DNA of 54,966 nucleotides from Spirochaetales bacterium (GTDB taxonomy: Bacteria > Spirochaetota > Spirochaetia > Sphaerochaetales > Sphaerochaetaceae): assembly GCA_017470995.1 (NCBI GenBank), contig JAFUXI010000044.1, forward strand, positions 1 through 54,966, in the 5' to 3' direction. Positions 17,773-25,230 of this stretch are shown here, piece by piece. Made by a program: the position numbers and the translations under genes. How positions within the stretch are numbered: the stretch's first letter is position 1; the number at the start of each line of letters is the position of its first letter. Under the pieces are notes generated by a model. That model ran no database searches. It saw only the letters and a list, made by a program, of their open reading frames with translations, and was not told the origin of the DNA.

Positions 17773-17916
17773 GAGATAGCGAATATAACGGAGACAGCTG
17801 GCACAACGGAGATAGCGTGGCCAGCGAACAACAGCGAAACATAAGGAAAGAACAATTAGCTGTTGTTGGTTGTCCCCGCAGTACCAGCTGCACCAGCAGT
17901 ACCAGCTGTGCTAGCT
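17773..17916. repeat. Two short tandem-repeat tracts between nifJ and the kinase gene
   Basis: Three degenerate 18-bp units (17773-17790, 17791-17808, 17809-17826) share GAGAYAGC and end in CG. About 55 bp further, four 9-bp units of the type GTACCAGCT fill 17881-17916 and reach the kinase stop codon. No gene is seen in 17754-17910. Confidence 0.6.
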
Positions 17917-18813
17917 ATTCCGGACAAGGGAAAGTGCTTCCATAACGGCGCCTTCTGCGGCGCTGTGAAGCGGCTCTGTGCATTTCAGCATGGGATTTGC
18001 CTCGGAAAGAAGCCTGACGAACTGCGCCCTGAGGGGCGTGGGATTAGCAAGAAGGCCGCCGAGAAGGGCGACATCGCAGCTCTTGAGATCCAGGCGATCT
18101 GAGACCGCAGTTACCTGGCTGACCAGTTGCGCGGCATTATCTCTTATGATTCTGATTGCAACAGGGTCATTCTCCGAGGCAGCTTCATCGACAATGTGAG
18201 AGATGGCAGCAACTGCGCTTTTGTCGTTGGAGTAGACGTAGGTGACGATCTTCTCCGGAGAATCCAATCCGAACTCCGCCTTTATCAGGTTCTTCAGTAC
18301 GGTCGGTTCCCCATACCCGTCAAACAGTCTTGATGTTGCACGAAGAGCATCGCGTCCGAGGGCGTAGCCGCTTCCTTCATCGCCCAGAAGGTGACCCCAG
18401 CCGCCTGCCATCGCAGTCCTTCCGTCTGCGGACTTTCCGAAGCAGACGGATCCCGTTCCCGCAATCAGGGCTATCCCTTCCTTTCCGCCGAGCGCTCCGG
18501 TGTGGGCGATGTTCTGGTCTCCTGTCAGTTTGCAGGGGATGCCGGCTGCAGAAAAAACCTGAGTGACAATCTCCGCCATCCTGGTGTTGTTGACACCTGC
18601 GGCCCCGATGCACAGGGCGCGGCAGTTTCCGATTCCCTGAAGGAACAGGACTATTTCGCAGAGAATGTTTCTGAAGGCTTCTTCGCCTATGCTGTTGAGA
18701 TTGAAAGGACCGAATGTTCTTTTCTCGATTACCTGATTCTGAAGGGTAGAGCAGAGGACTGCGGTTTTTGTCCCTCCGCCGTCAATGCCGCAGACGAAGT
18801 CCGGTTTATTCAT
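17911..18813 (-). CDS. BadF/BadG-family sugar kinase (N-acetylglucosamine kinase-like)
   Basis: A 300-residue ASKHA-fold kinase. The phosphate-1 loop GIDGGGTKT lies near residue 9, the phosphate-2 and connect motifs are seen in ALIAGTGSV, and GGWGHLLGDEGSGYALG is the family signature of N-acetylglucosamine kinases. It is the last gene of the regulator-murQ-kinase operon and starts inside the murQ stop (ATGA overlap, 18810-18813). Next to murQ, which yields GlcNAc-6-phosphate from MurNAc-6-phosphate, it probably phosphorylates GlcNAc and/or MurNAc salvaged from peptidoglycan. The exact substrate is inferred. The 3' end borders a short tandem repeat, so its C-terminus may have been altered. Confidence 0.88.
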   Translation of the reverse strand: MNKPDFVCGIDGGGTKTAVLCSTLQNQVIEKRTFGPFNLNSIGEEAFRNILCEIVLFLQGIGNCRALCIGAAGVNNTRMAEIVTQVFSAAGIPCKLTGDQNIAHTGALGGKEGIALIAGTGSVCFGKSADGRTAMAGGWGHLLGDEGSGYALGRDALRATSRLFDGYGEPTVLKNLIKAEFGLDSPEKIVTYVYSNDKSAVAAISHIVDEAASENDPVAIRIIRDNAAQLVSQVTAVSDRLDLKSCDVALLGGLLANPTPLRAQFVRLLSEANPMLKCTEPLHSAAEGAVMEALSLVRNS

Positions 18814-19703
18814 GCAAGAGCTTCCCTGACATGGCCGCGGGCTTTCTCAAGCCGTGCCTGCGCTTCTTCCGCAGAGCATGAAGCAAGGACCATTACGATT
18901 GCCTTCTTCACGCTTCCGCCGGCTTTCTCCAGGACCTGCACCGCATCCTCTCCGGAGATTCCCGTTGCTTCCAACAGAATGCCCTGAGCCCTGGCAACCA
19001 GTTTTTCGTTGGTCTGCACGACATCTACCATGAGGTTTCTGTATGCCTTGCCTGTTCTGACCATGCTGGCAGTGGAAATCATGTTCAGAACCATTTTCTG
19101 GCTTGTCCCGGCTCTGAGCCTTGTGGAACCTGTGAGAACTTCCGAGCCGACGATGACCTCAATTGCAACATCTGCACGTTTTCCGATCTCGGAGTTGCTG
19201 TTACAGGCTATCGAAACGGTATTGCACCCCAATTTCTTGGCGTATTCCATTCCGCCTATTACATAAGGTGTCCTGCCGCTAGCGGCAATGCCGATCACTA
19301 TGTCTTTTTTCGTCAGGCTTATTTGGCGGAGATCTGCCATGCCGCTTTCGGGACTGTCTTCCTTATCGTTGGTCAGGCTTATTTCTATCTGGTTTCCGCC
19401 TGCAATCAGGCCTATGACAGTATCTTTTGAGACGCCGAAGGTCGGAGGGCATTCCGCTGCATCTATTGCAGCCAGACGGCCGCTGGTACCGGCGCCCATA
19501 TAGACGATTCTTCCGCCGTTCTCAAGTGCAGAAACGCAAAGATCGACAGCCTTTGCTATCTGCGGAAGCTGCTCTCTGACGGCGGGGGCGATCTTCGAGT
19601 CTTCGCTGTTCATGAGAGTCACTATCTCGAGCGAAGACATGCAGTCGAGGTTTTCGGACGCACTGTTGCGCGTCTCGGTTGTCATTTTCTTCAAGTCTGT
19701 CAT
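18810..19703 (-). CDS. murQ: N-acetylmuramic acid 6-phosphate etherase
   Basis: Cleaves the lactyl ether of MurNAc-6-phosphate to GlcNAc-6-phosphate and lactate. The SIS-fold protein has 297 residues from ATG 19703. The hallmark MGAGTSGRLAAIDAAECPP is visible with the catalytic Glu at about 84, and a second conserved block reads IGIAASGRTPYVIGG. The frame is open to 19793, but that longer start would lie inside the regulator gene; ATG 19703 is 4 nt after the regulator stop. The C-terminal helical domain typical of MurQ is complete. Together with the downstream kinase and upstream regulator it forms a cell-wall amino-sugar salvage operon. Confidence 0.95.
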   Translation of the reverse strand: MTDLKKMTTETRNSASENLDCMSSLEIVTLMNSEDSKIAPAVREQLPQIAKAVDLCVSALENGGRIVYMGAGTSGRLAAIDAAECPPTFGVSKDTVIGLIAGGNQIEISLTNDKEDSPESGMADLRQISLTKKDIVIGIAASGRTPYVIGGMEYAKKLGCNTVSIACNSNSEIGKRADVAIEVIVGSEVLTGSTRLRAGTSQKMVLNMISTASMVRTGKAYRNLMVDVVQTNEKLVARAQGILLEATGISGEDAVQVLEKAGGSVKKAIVMVLASCSAEEAQARLEKARGHVREALA

Positions 19704-19707
19704 CGTT

Positions 19708-20691
19708 TCACTTCTTGTAGATGTTGAGAATGTTTTCCAGATAGGACCTGAACTTTGTCCTGAAGGAGGAGGGCTCGAGGACTTCAACCGCATCGCCGCA
19801 CTGTATGATGCGCAGAATCAGCTCGATGGAGTTTTCCGCATCGAAGCGGCAGACCATGGTGCCGTCGGGACGTTTCTCTGTTCTGATTTCGCCGTGCGAG
19901 AGGGTGTCGAAGGAATTCAGGGCGCTTTTCTGTCTGACAAGAAGCACGAGCGGAATGGTATCGACCACATACTCGGGATTCGCAGGGCTCTCCATCCTGC
20001 GGAAAGCCTTCAGGTTGTCCGGAATGGTGTAGGTCTCGTTCAGGATGGCAACGCTTTTGATCTTGGTGATGTCCAGCGTGATGATTTCCGTGGTGTGGCG
20101 CAGGCGGCCCGTGACCGTAACGGGGTTGCGGCCTTTCTCGTTCTCGACGAAACCGATGAAGTAGGGGGCCAGTTCGGATTCTTCCTCAATGACCTGCTGC
20201 GGGTTTTCCCTGTCCTGATGGGTATGGATTATCCTGACGATCCTGCCGGAAACCCATGCGTCGATCAGCACTTCCAGAATTTCGCTGCTGTGGTTGTTGC
20301 TCTGGTTTGCTTCGGCTTCGATCTGGTCTGCAATGCCCATGATGTTGGCACTTACCTTGGGCGCATAGCCCTGCATTCCCATTGCGATCTTGCGCAGACC
20401 GGAGGCAAGGTGCGGGGTGCGGAACTCGGAATTCTTGAGAAGGATCTCGACTCCCATGTTGAGCGCCAGGCTTTCGTACACGCTGAGGGCAAGCGGTTCC
20501 TCGTCATTGCTCGGAGCAATCTTGATGAGGCTGTTGTCCTCGTATATTTCGCTGTACTGCTTGAGTTCGTCTATGTATCGGCCGACTGTGCTTCTGTGCA
20601 CGCCGATTCTTCTTGCTATATCGGATTTGCGAAGCCCTTCCGGATGGCTTCTGAGTATCAGTTCAAGTTGCGCTACGCGATCACCTTTCAT
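19708..20691 (-). CDS. HTH/WYL-type transcriptional regulator of the murQ operon
   Basis: A 327-residue protein with an N-terminal DeoR-like winged helix (GLRKSDIARRIGVHRSTVGRYIDEL, about 15-40), a middle helical part, and a WYL-type ligand-binding domain (AWVSGRIVRIIHTH...LAPYFIGF...). WYL regulators sense nucleotides or other small ligands. As the first gene of the operon with murQ and the kinase it probably controls amino-sugar salvage, though that target is inferred from position. A Shine-Dalgarno sequence (AGAGGT) precedes ATG 20691. The promoter lies in a 100-bp divergent region with five GCAACA repeats, good candidates for its own operator. Confidence 0.85.
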   Translation of the reverse strand: MKGDRVAQLELILRSHPEGLRKSDIARRIGVHRSTVGRYIDELKQYSEIYEDNSLIKIAPSNDEEPLALSVYESLALNMGVEILLKNSEFRTPHLASGLRKIAMGMQGYAPKVSANIMGIADQIEAEANQSNNHSSEILEVLIDAWVSGRIVRIIHTHQDRENPQQVIEEESELAPYFIGFVENEKGRNPVTVTGRLRHTTEIITLDITKIKSVAILNETYTIPDNLKAFRRMESPANPEYVVDTIPLVLLVRQKSALNSFDTLSHGEIRTEKRPDGTMVCRFDAENSIELILRIIQCGDAVEVLEPSSFRTKFRSYLENILNIYKK

Positions 20692-20705
20692 TGAAAACCT
20701 CTTTA

Positions 20706-20734
20706 TTGCAACAAAAATACAACCATATTATAAT
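20706..20734 (+). promoter_or_regulatory. slyX promoter
   Basis: TTGCAA (20706-20711), a 17-nt spacer and a perfect TATAAT (20729-20734). The start would be about 20741, immediately before the GCAACA cluster. Confidence 0.7.
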
Positions 20735-20780
20735 TATGGTCAGCAACAAAATGCAACATTTTTAGCAACAGATTGCAACA
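20708..20780. promoter_or_regulatory. Iterated GCAACA sites in the divergent promoter region
   Basis: GCAACA occurs at 20708, 20743, 20753, 20765 and 20775. The last four form two copies of a 17-bp unit, AGCAACA-N3-TGCAACA (20742-20758 and 20764-20780), repeated at 22 bp. Site spacing is 10, 12 and 10 bp, close to one helical turn. Confidence 0.6.
20727..20756 (-). promoter_or_regulatory. Promoter of the regulator-murQ-kinase operon
   Basis: On the minus strand TTGCAT (20756-20751), an 18-nt spacer and TATAAT (20732-20727). It overlaps the slyX promoter in the opposite direction. Confidence 0.55.
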
Positions 20781-20792
20781 AACGGAGGCAGC

Positions 20793-20987
20793 ATGGACAA
20801 TGAAAGACTGATAAAGATAGAGACCGATATCGTGTACCTCCAGGACACGGTCAGGGAGCTCAATGAGATAGTCAGTGCCCAGCAGGTTGCCATCACCAAG
20901 CTGGAGAAGCAGAACGAGGCTCTGAACAAGCGCATCGAGGAGCTGGACTCCGAGGCCAGACCCAACCGCAGGCCCCCTCATTATTGA
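20793..20987 (+). CDS. slyX: SlyX-family small coiled-coil protein
   Basis: 64 residues. The heptad-like helix (LQDTVRELNEIVSAQQ, then QNEALNKRIEEL) and the closing PPHY match the SlyX family, whose role is still unclear. The start has GGAGG 5-9 nt upstream. The gene stands alone between the divergent amino-sugar operon and dnaE. The short intergenic stretch 20988-21041 shows no hairpin terminator. Confidence 0.85.
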   Translation: MDNERLIKIETDIVYLQDTVRELNEIVSAQQVAITKLEKQNEALNKRIEELDSEARPNRRPPHY

Positions 20988-21041
20988 TATCTTATTTACA
21001 GTTTTTAGTTCTCTCTTTCAGTTTCCAGTTCAGTGTTTTTC

Positions 21042-21050
21042 TGTTACATT
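21042..21050 (+). promoter_or_regulatory. Extended -10 of dnaE (predicted leaderless)
   Basis: TGTTACATT, with the dnaE ATG 9 nt after the hexamer: the same geometry as parE. No Shine-Dalgarno sequence lies between. Confidence 0.55.
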
Positions 21051-21059
21051 TAGATTACC

Positions 21060-24000
21060 ATGACAGAATTCGTACACCTTCATAACCATACAGACTTTTC
21101 GCTTCTGGATGGAGCGGCATCGATCTCGAAATACATAGCAAAGGCCAAGGAATACGGCATGAAGGCCCTTGCGATAACCGACCATGGCAACATGTTCGGA
21201 GTGTTGAATTTCTATGATGCCTGCAAGAGTGCCGGCATCCAGCCGATTCCGGGGTGCGAGTTCTACATCAATCCGGAGGGCCGTGCTTCCAAAGAGGCGG
21301 GAAACCACTATTATCACCTGATCCTGCTTGCCATGAACGACAAGGGCTACCACAACCTGATGGAGCTCAACAGCATCGCCTATCTGGAGGGTTTCTATTA
21401 CAAGCCCAGAATCGACAACGAGGTTCTGGCGCAGCACGCGGAGGGCCTGATCTGTACCTCCGCATGTCTTGCCGGAGAGATTCCCCAGAAGCTGCTGGAC
21501 GGAAACGTCGAGGGGGCCTACGAGACCGCACGCTGGTACAAGAACCTCTTCGGGGACCGGTACTACATCGAAATCCAGAACCATTTCATCCCCGAGGAAA
21601 TCCGGGTTCTCCCCCAGCTTGTGAAACTTGCCCGCGACCTTGACATCAAGCTGGTTGCAACCAACGATATCCACTACATCGATAAAGCCGATGCCAATGC
21701 GCACGACATTCTCCTCTGTATAGGAACCGGCAAGAAGAAGGCCGATGAGGATCGCATGCGCTTCCAGACCGAAGAATTCTACATGAAGAGCCCCGACGAG
21801 ATGGCCGAGCTCTTCTCCGAATATCCGGATGCAATCTCCAACACCGTGGAGCTTGCCGAGCGCTGCCAATGCGAGATCAAATTCCCCGGACCGCTTCTTC
21901 CGAGCGTAGACGTTCCCAGTCAGTACAAGGATACCAAGGAGTATCTGACGGCCCTTTCCTGGGAAGGTCTGAGAAGACGATATCCGAACTACGAGAGCGA
22001 CCCGGAGAAGAAGAAGGTCCTGGAGGACAGGCTCAACTACGAGCTTGGAGTCATCCTCAAGATGGGTTTCGACGGCTACTACCTGATCGTGCGTGACTAC
22101 ATCTACTGGGCCAAGACCCACGGGATTCCGGTAGGAGCAGGCCGTGGCTCCGGAGCAGGATCGATGGTCGCATACTGTGTGGATATCACCAACGTGGATC
22201 CGATTGCCCACGATCTGCTGTTCGAGAGGTTCCTGAACCCTGAAAGAGTCTCGCTTCCCGATTTCGATATCGACTTCTGCTTCGAAGGTCGCCAGAGCGT
22301 CATCGACTATGTAACCGATCACTACGGCTACGACCGTGTGGGACAGATCGCTACATTCGGAACCCTGAAGGCCAAGGCCGTCGTAAAGGATGTTGCCAGG
22401 GTTCTGGACATTCCGTTCGATGAGTCCAACAGGATCACAAAATATGTTCTCGACACACTGCCGGACGAAGCCAAGGCCGAGCATGTGACATCTCTTTTGG
22501 AATGGTCCATCCGCGTGTCGCCCGAGCTTCAGGAAACGAGGGCCCGTGGCGGGGTCTATGAAGAATTATTTGATGTCTCTCTGCGTCTTGAGAACCTCGC
22601 AAGGCATGTTTCCACGCATGCATGCGGAGTTGTCATAGGTCAGACGGCGCTCAAGAACTATGTGCCGCTCTACAGAGATCCCAAGTCCGGCGGTCTTTCC
22701 ACGCAGTATACCATGAACAACCTCGAGCGCTGCGGTCTGGTCAAGATGGACTTCCTGGGTCTCAAGACCCTGACGCTGATACGCAACACCGAGCGCCTTA
22801 TCAGAAAGACCAAGCCTGATTTCGATATCGAGAAGATCCCCGATAACGACAGGGAGACGTTCGAGATGCTTTCCCGCGGAGACAGCATGATGGTCTTCCA
22901 GCTTGAAAGCCCGGGCATGCAGAAGAACCTCAGGCTTCTGGAGCCTACGCGCTTTGAGGAGCTGGACGCCATGGTATCGCTCTACAGACCCGGCCCGATG
23001 GACTATATCCCCAAGTACATTGATTCCAAGCAGGGCAGGATTCCCATCCAGTATCCCGACCCGTCATTGGAGGCCCTCCTCAAGCCCACGTACGGCGTCA
23101 TCGTCTATCAGGAGCAGGTCATGCGTGTCGCCCAGATAATCGCAGGCTTCACACTCGGCGAAGCAGATACTCTGCGAAAGATCATGGGAAAGAAGAAGGT
23201 CAAGGAGATGCCCGCACAGAGGGAGAAGTTCATCAAGGGTGCAATGGCCCTGGGACACTCCGAACAGCATGCAGCCGACATCTTCCACATGCTCGAGCCC
23301 TTCGCAAAGTACGGATTCAACAAGAGCCACAGCGTATGCTACACGCTTCTTGCCTACAGAACCGCATACCTGAAGGCTCATTTCAAGGCGGAATTCCTTG
23401 CCGCGAACCTCACCAATGAAATCGGGTCGGGTGACAAGTACAAGGAATATCTGGACTATGTGAAGAACCAGGGCGTAAAGATTCTTCCGCCCAACATAAA
23501 CGATTCGGAAATGTACTTCAACGTCGTGGACGGGAAACTGATCTACGGCTTTGCCGGCATAAAGGGGCTGGGACCGTCGTCGGTGCAGATGATTCTGGAT
23601 GAGAGACATGCCAACGGTCCTTACAAGGACTTCCTGGACTTCATCAAGAGAAGCGACCAGAAGATTCTCAGCTCCAATGTCCTTGAAGGCCTGATCAATG
23701 CCGGGGCATTCGACTGCTTCGGCTACAACAGGCCCACGCTTCTTGCGAACTACGAGCTGGCGATCAAGTTTACGCAGAACGACAAGGAGGCCCAGAGCAT
23801 GGGACAGAACCTCCTGTTTGCCGGATTCGAGGACGAGACCACCAACTTCGAAATGAAGATCCAGCCTGACTACGAGTTTTTGGAGAAGCTGGAAATAGAG
23901 AAGAACTACCTGGGATTCTATGTGTCCGGACATCCGCTCGATACCTACAGGAAGCTCTGGGAAAACTGCGTGAAGCTGGATCTCTCCAAACCTGAGAGAA

Positions 24001-24536
24001 TCAGCGAAGGCGTTCGCTATGACCTTGTAGGCATGGTGACCGAACGCAAGGAAGTCATGACCAAGGCCGGAACCAAGATGGGACGTCTTGTGATCGAGGA
24101 CTACAACGGACATCTGGAAGTGACGGTCTTCGCAAAGCCGTGGGCGATGTGCTCTGTCGGAGTGGTAGCCGGAAAGATCATTGCCGTAAGCGGACGGTTC
24201 AAGCTCTACAACGGCAACATGGGCTTCTCTGCCGATGTGGTCTTTGTTGATCCCAACCAGATGAAGAGCGAACGGCCCCGCAGGGTCTATGTGGAGATTG
24301 ACCACAGCATCTATGCCGGACGGGATTCCCTGCGTGAAATCAGAAGCGTAGTAAAAAAACACCGTGGAACTGCGGAGTTCGTACTCTGTGTCTACAAGGG
24401 AACCGATGATGACGGCAAGCTGGAGGGAAAACCACAGAAGATCGTGGCCGGCGAGAAGTTCACCGTGGACGGTTCAAGGGAACTGATGCAGGAACTGCGG
24501 GAGTGTCAGAGCGTACACGACGTGTACTGCGAGTGA
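21060..24536 (+). CDS. dnaE: DNA polymerase III alpha subunit
   Basis: The replicative polymerase, 1158 residues. The N-terminal PHP domain has intact metal-ligand histidines (HLHNHTDFSLLDG, His 6, 8 and 10). The catalytic core has the GRGSGAGS motif near 365 and the Asp pair in LPDFDIDF (about 401-405). A helix-hairpin-helix region and an OB-fold (VGMVTERKEVMTKAGTKMGRLVIEDYNG) follow. It is the DnaE1 type without a proofreading exonuclease. dnaE leads a probable operon with the YggT gene (7-nt gap) and recG. The gene lacks a Shine-Dalgarno sequence and probably starts from a leaderless transcript. Confidence 0.97.
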   Translation: MTEFVHLHNHTDFSLLDGAASISKYIAKAKEYGMKALAITDHGNMFGVLNFYDACKSAGIQPIPGCEFYINPEGRASKEAGNHYYHLILLAMNDKGYHNLMELNSIAYLEGFYYKPRIDNEVLAQHAEGLICTSACLAGEIPQKLLDGNVEGAYETARWYKNLFGDRYYIEIQNHFIPEEIRVLPQLVKLARDLDIKLVATNDIHYIDKADANAHDILLCIGTGKKKADEDRMRFQTEEFYMKSPDEMAELFSEYPDAISNTVELAERCQCEIKFPGPLLPSVDVPSQYKDTKEYLTALSWEGLRRRYPNYESDPEKKKVLEDRLNYELGVILKMGFDGYYLIVRDYIYWAKTHGIPVGAGRGSGAGSMVAYCVDITNVDPIAHDLLFERFLNPERVSLPDFDIDFCFEGRQSVIDYVTDHYGYDRVGQIATFGTLKAKAVVKDVARVLDIPFDESNRITKYVLDTLPDEAKAEHVTSLLEWSIRVSPELQETRARGGVYEELFDVSLRLENLARHVSTHACGVVIGQTALKNYVPLYRDPKSGGLSTQYTMNNLERCGLVKMDFLGLKTLTLIRNTERLIRKTKPDFDIEKIPDNDRETFEMLSRGDSMMVFQLESPGMQKNLRLLEPTRFEELDAMVSLYRPGPMDYIPKYIDSKQGRIPIQYPDPSLEALLKPTYGVIVYQEQVMRVAQIIAGFTLGEADTLRKIMGKKKVKEMPAQREKFIKGAMALGHSEQHAADIFHMLEPFAKYGFNKSHSVCYTLLAYRTAYLKAHFKAEFLAANLTNEIGSGDKYKEYLDYVKNQGVKILPPNINDSEMYFNVVDGKLIYGFAGIKGLGPSSVQMILDERHANGPYKDFLDFIKRSDQKILSSNVLEGLINAGAFDCFGYNRPTLLANYELAIKFTQNDKEAQSMGQNLLFAGFEDETTNFEMKIQPDYEFLEKLEIEKNYLGFYVSGHPLDTYRKLWENCVKLDLSKPERISEGVRYDLVGMVTERKEVMTKAGTKMGRLVIEDYNGHLEVTVFAKPWAMCSVGVVAGKIIAVSGRFKLYNGNMGFSADVVFVDPNQMKSERPRRVYVEIDHSIYAGRDSLREIRSVVKKHRGTAEFVLCVYKGTDDDGKLEGKPQKIVAGEKFTVDGSRELMQELRECQSVHDVYCE

Positions 24537-24543
24537 GGATAAT

Positions 24544-25209
24544 ATGGAATTTCTACAGGGAATCTGTTCGTTAATCGCATGGGTGCTGGGAGTCTACTCC
24601 CTGGTCATCCTTGTCAGGATAATAATCTCCTGGATTCTCCTTTTCAGCAGAATCAACGGCTGGAGATCCGGTAACGGCGGCTACGGCTACAATCAGGAAG
24701 ACCCGAATCATCCGAGCGGCCTTGCAAATGCCGATATGGTTCTGGGAAAAATCTGCGATCCCTATCTGCACATGTTCAGCGGGGTGAAATTCCTGCGCAG
24801 GTCTTCGCTGGATCTGACTCCCGTCCTGGCCCTGGTTCTTCTGAACTTCGTCAGGAGCGTTCTCGGGATGTTCGCCGACATAGGGAGCCTCTCTCCCTGG
24901 GTCATCCTTGCAATACTGGTCAACGCACTATGGAGATCGCTGTTCGCGTTCCTTCTGTTCCTTCTGATAGTGCTTCTGATCATAAGGTTCTTCCTGGGCC
25001 GGAGCACGTCATATTCTTCCGGCAACTGGATCAACACCATAGACCCGATCCTGGACCCCTCGGTCAACAGGGTCTACAAGCTTTTCTATAAGAACAAGCA
25101 GGTCGATGATCAGAAGATCGTGCTGACCTCCATTATTTTCTACGCTGTGATACTTGTTGTTACAAGCGTTGCGGTTAATGCTCTGGTGAATTTCCTGATA
25201 AGGCTCTGA
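24544..25209 (+). CDS. YggT-family membrane protein
   Basis: 221 residues with two YggT-type repeats: each begins with a membrane helix, followed by a segment with a conserved DP (ICDPYLHMF and IDPILDPSVNRVYKLF) and a second membrane helix. The family is linked to osmotic tolerance and membrane-protein placement; its molecular role is not settled. It follows dnaE by 7 nt and precedes recG by 21 nt, so it is co-transcribed with replication and repair genes, probably without a functional link. Confidence 0.85.
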   Translation: MEFLQGICSLIAWVLGVYSLVILVRIIISWILLFSRINGWRSGNGGYGYNQEDPNHPSGLANADMVLGKICDPYLHMFSGVKFLRRSSLDLTPVLALVLLNFVRSVLGMFADIGSLSPWVILAILVNALWRSLFAFLLFLLIVLLIIRFFLGRSTSYSSGNWINTIDPILDPSVNRVYKLFYKNKQVDDQKIVLTSIIFYAVILVVTSVAVNALVNFLIRL

Positions 25210-25230
25210 TTTTCTGATATCTGCATAAAA

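Noticed and set aside
17863..18102. Pro/Ala/Val-repeat ORF on the plus strand
   Set aside because: The repetitive peptide comes from the 9-bp tandem repeats and the rest is antisense to the kinase gene.
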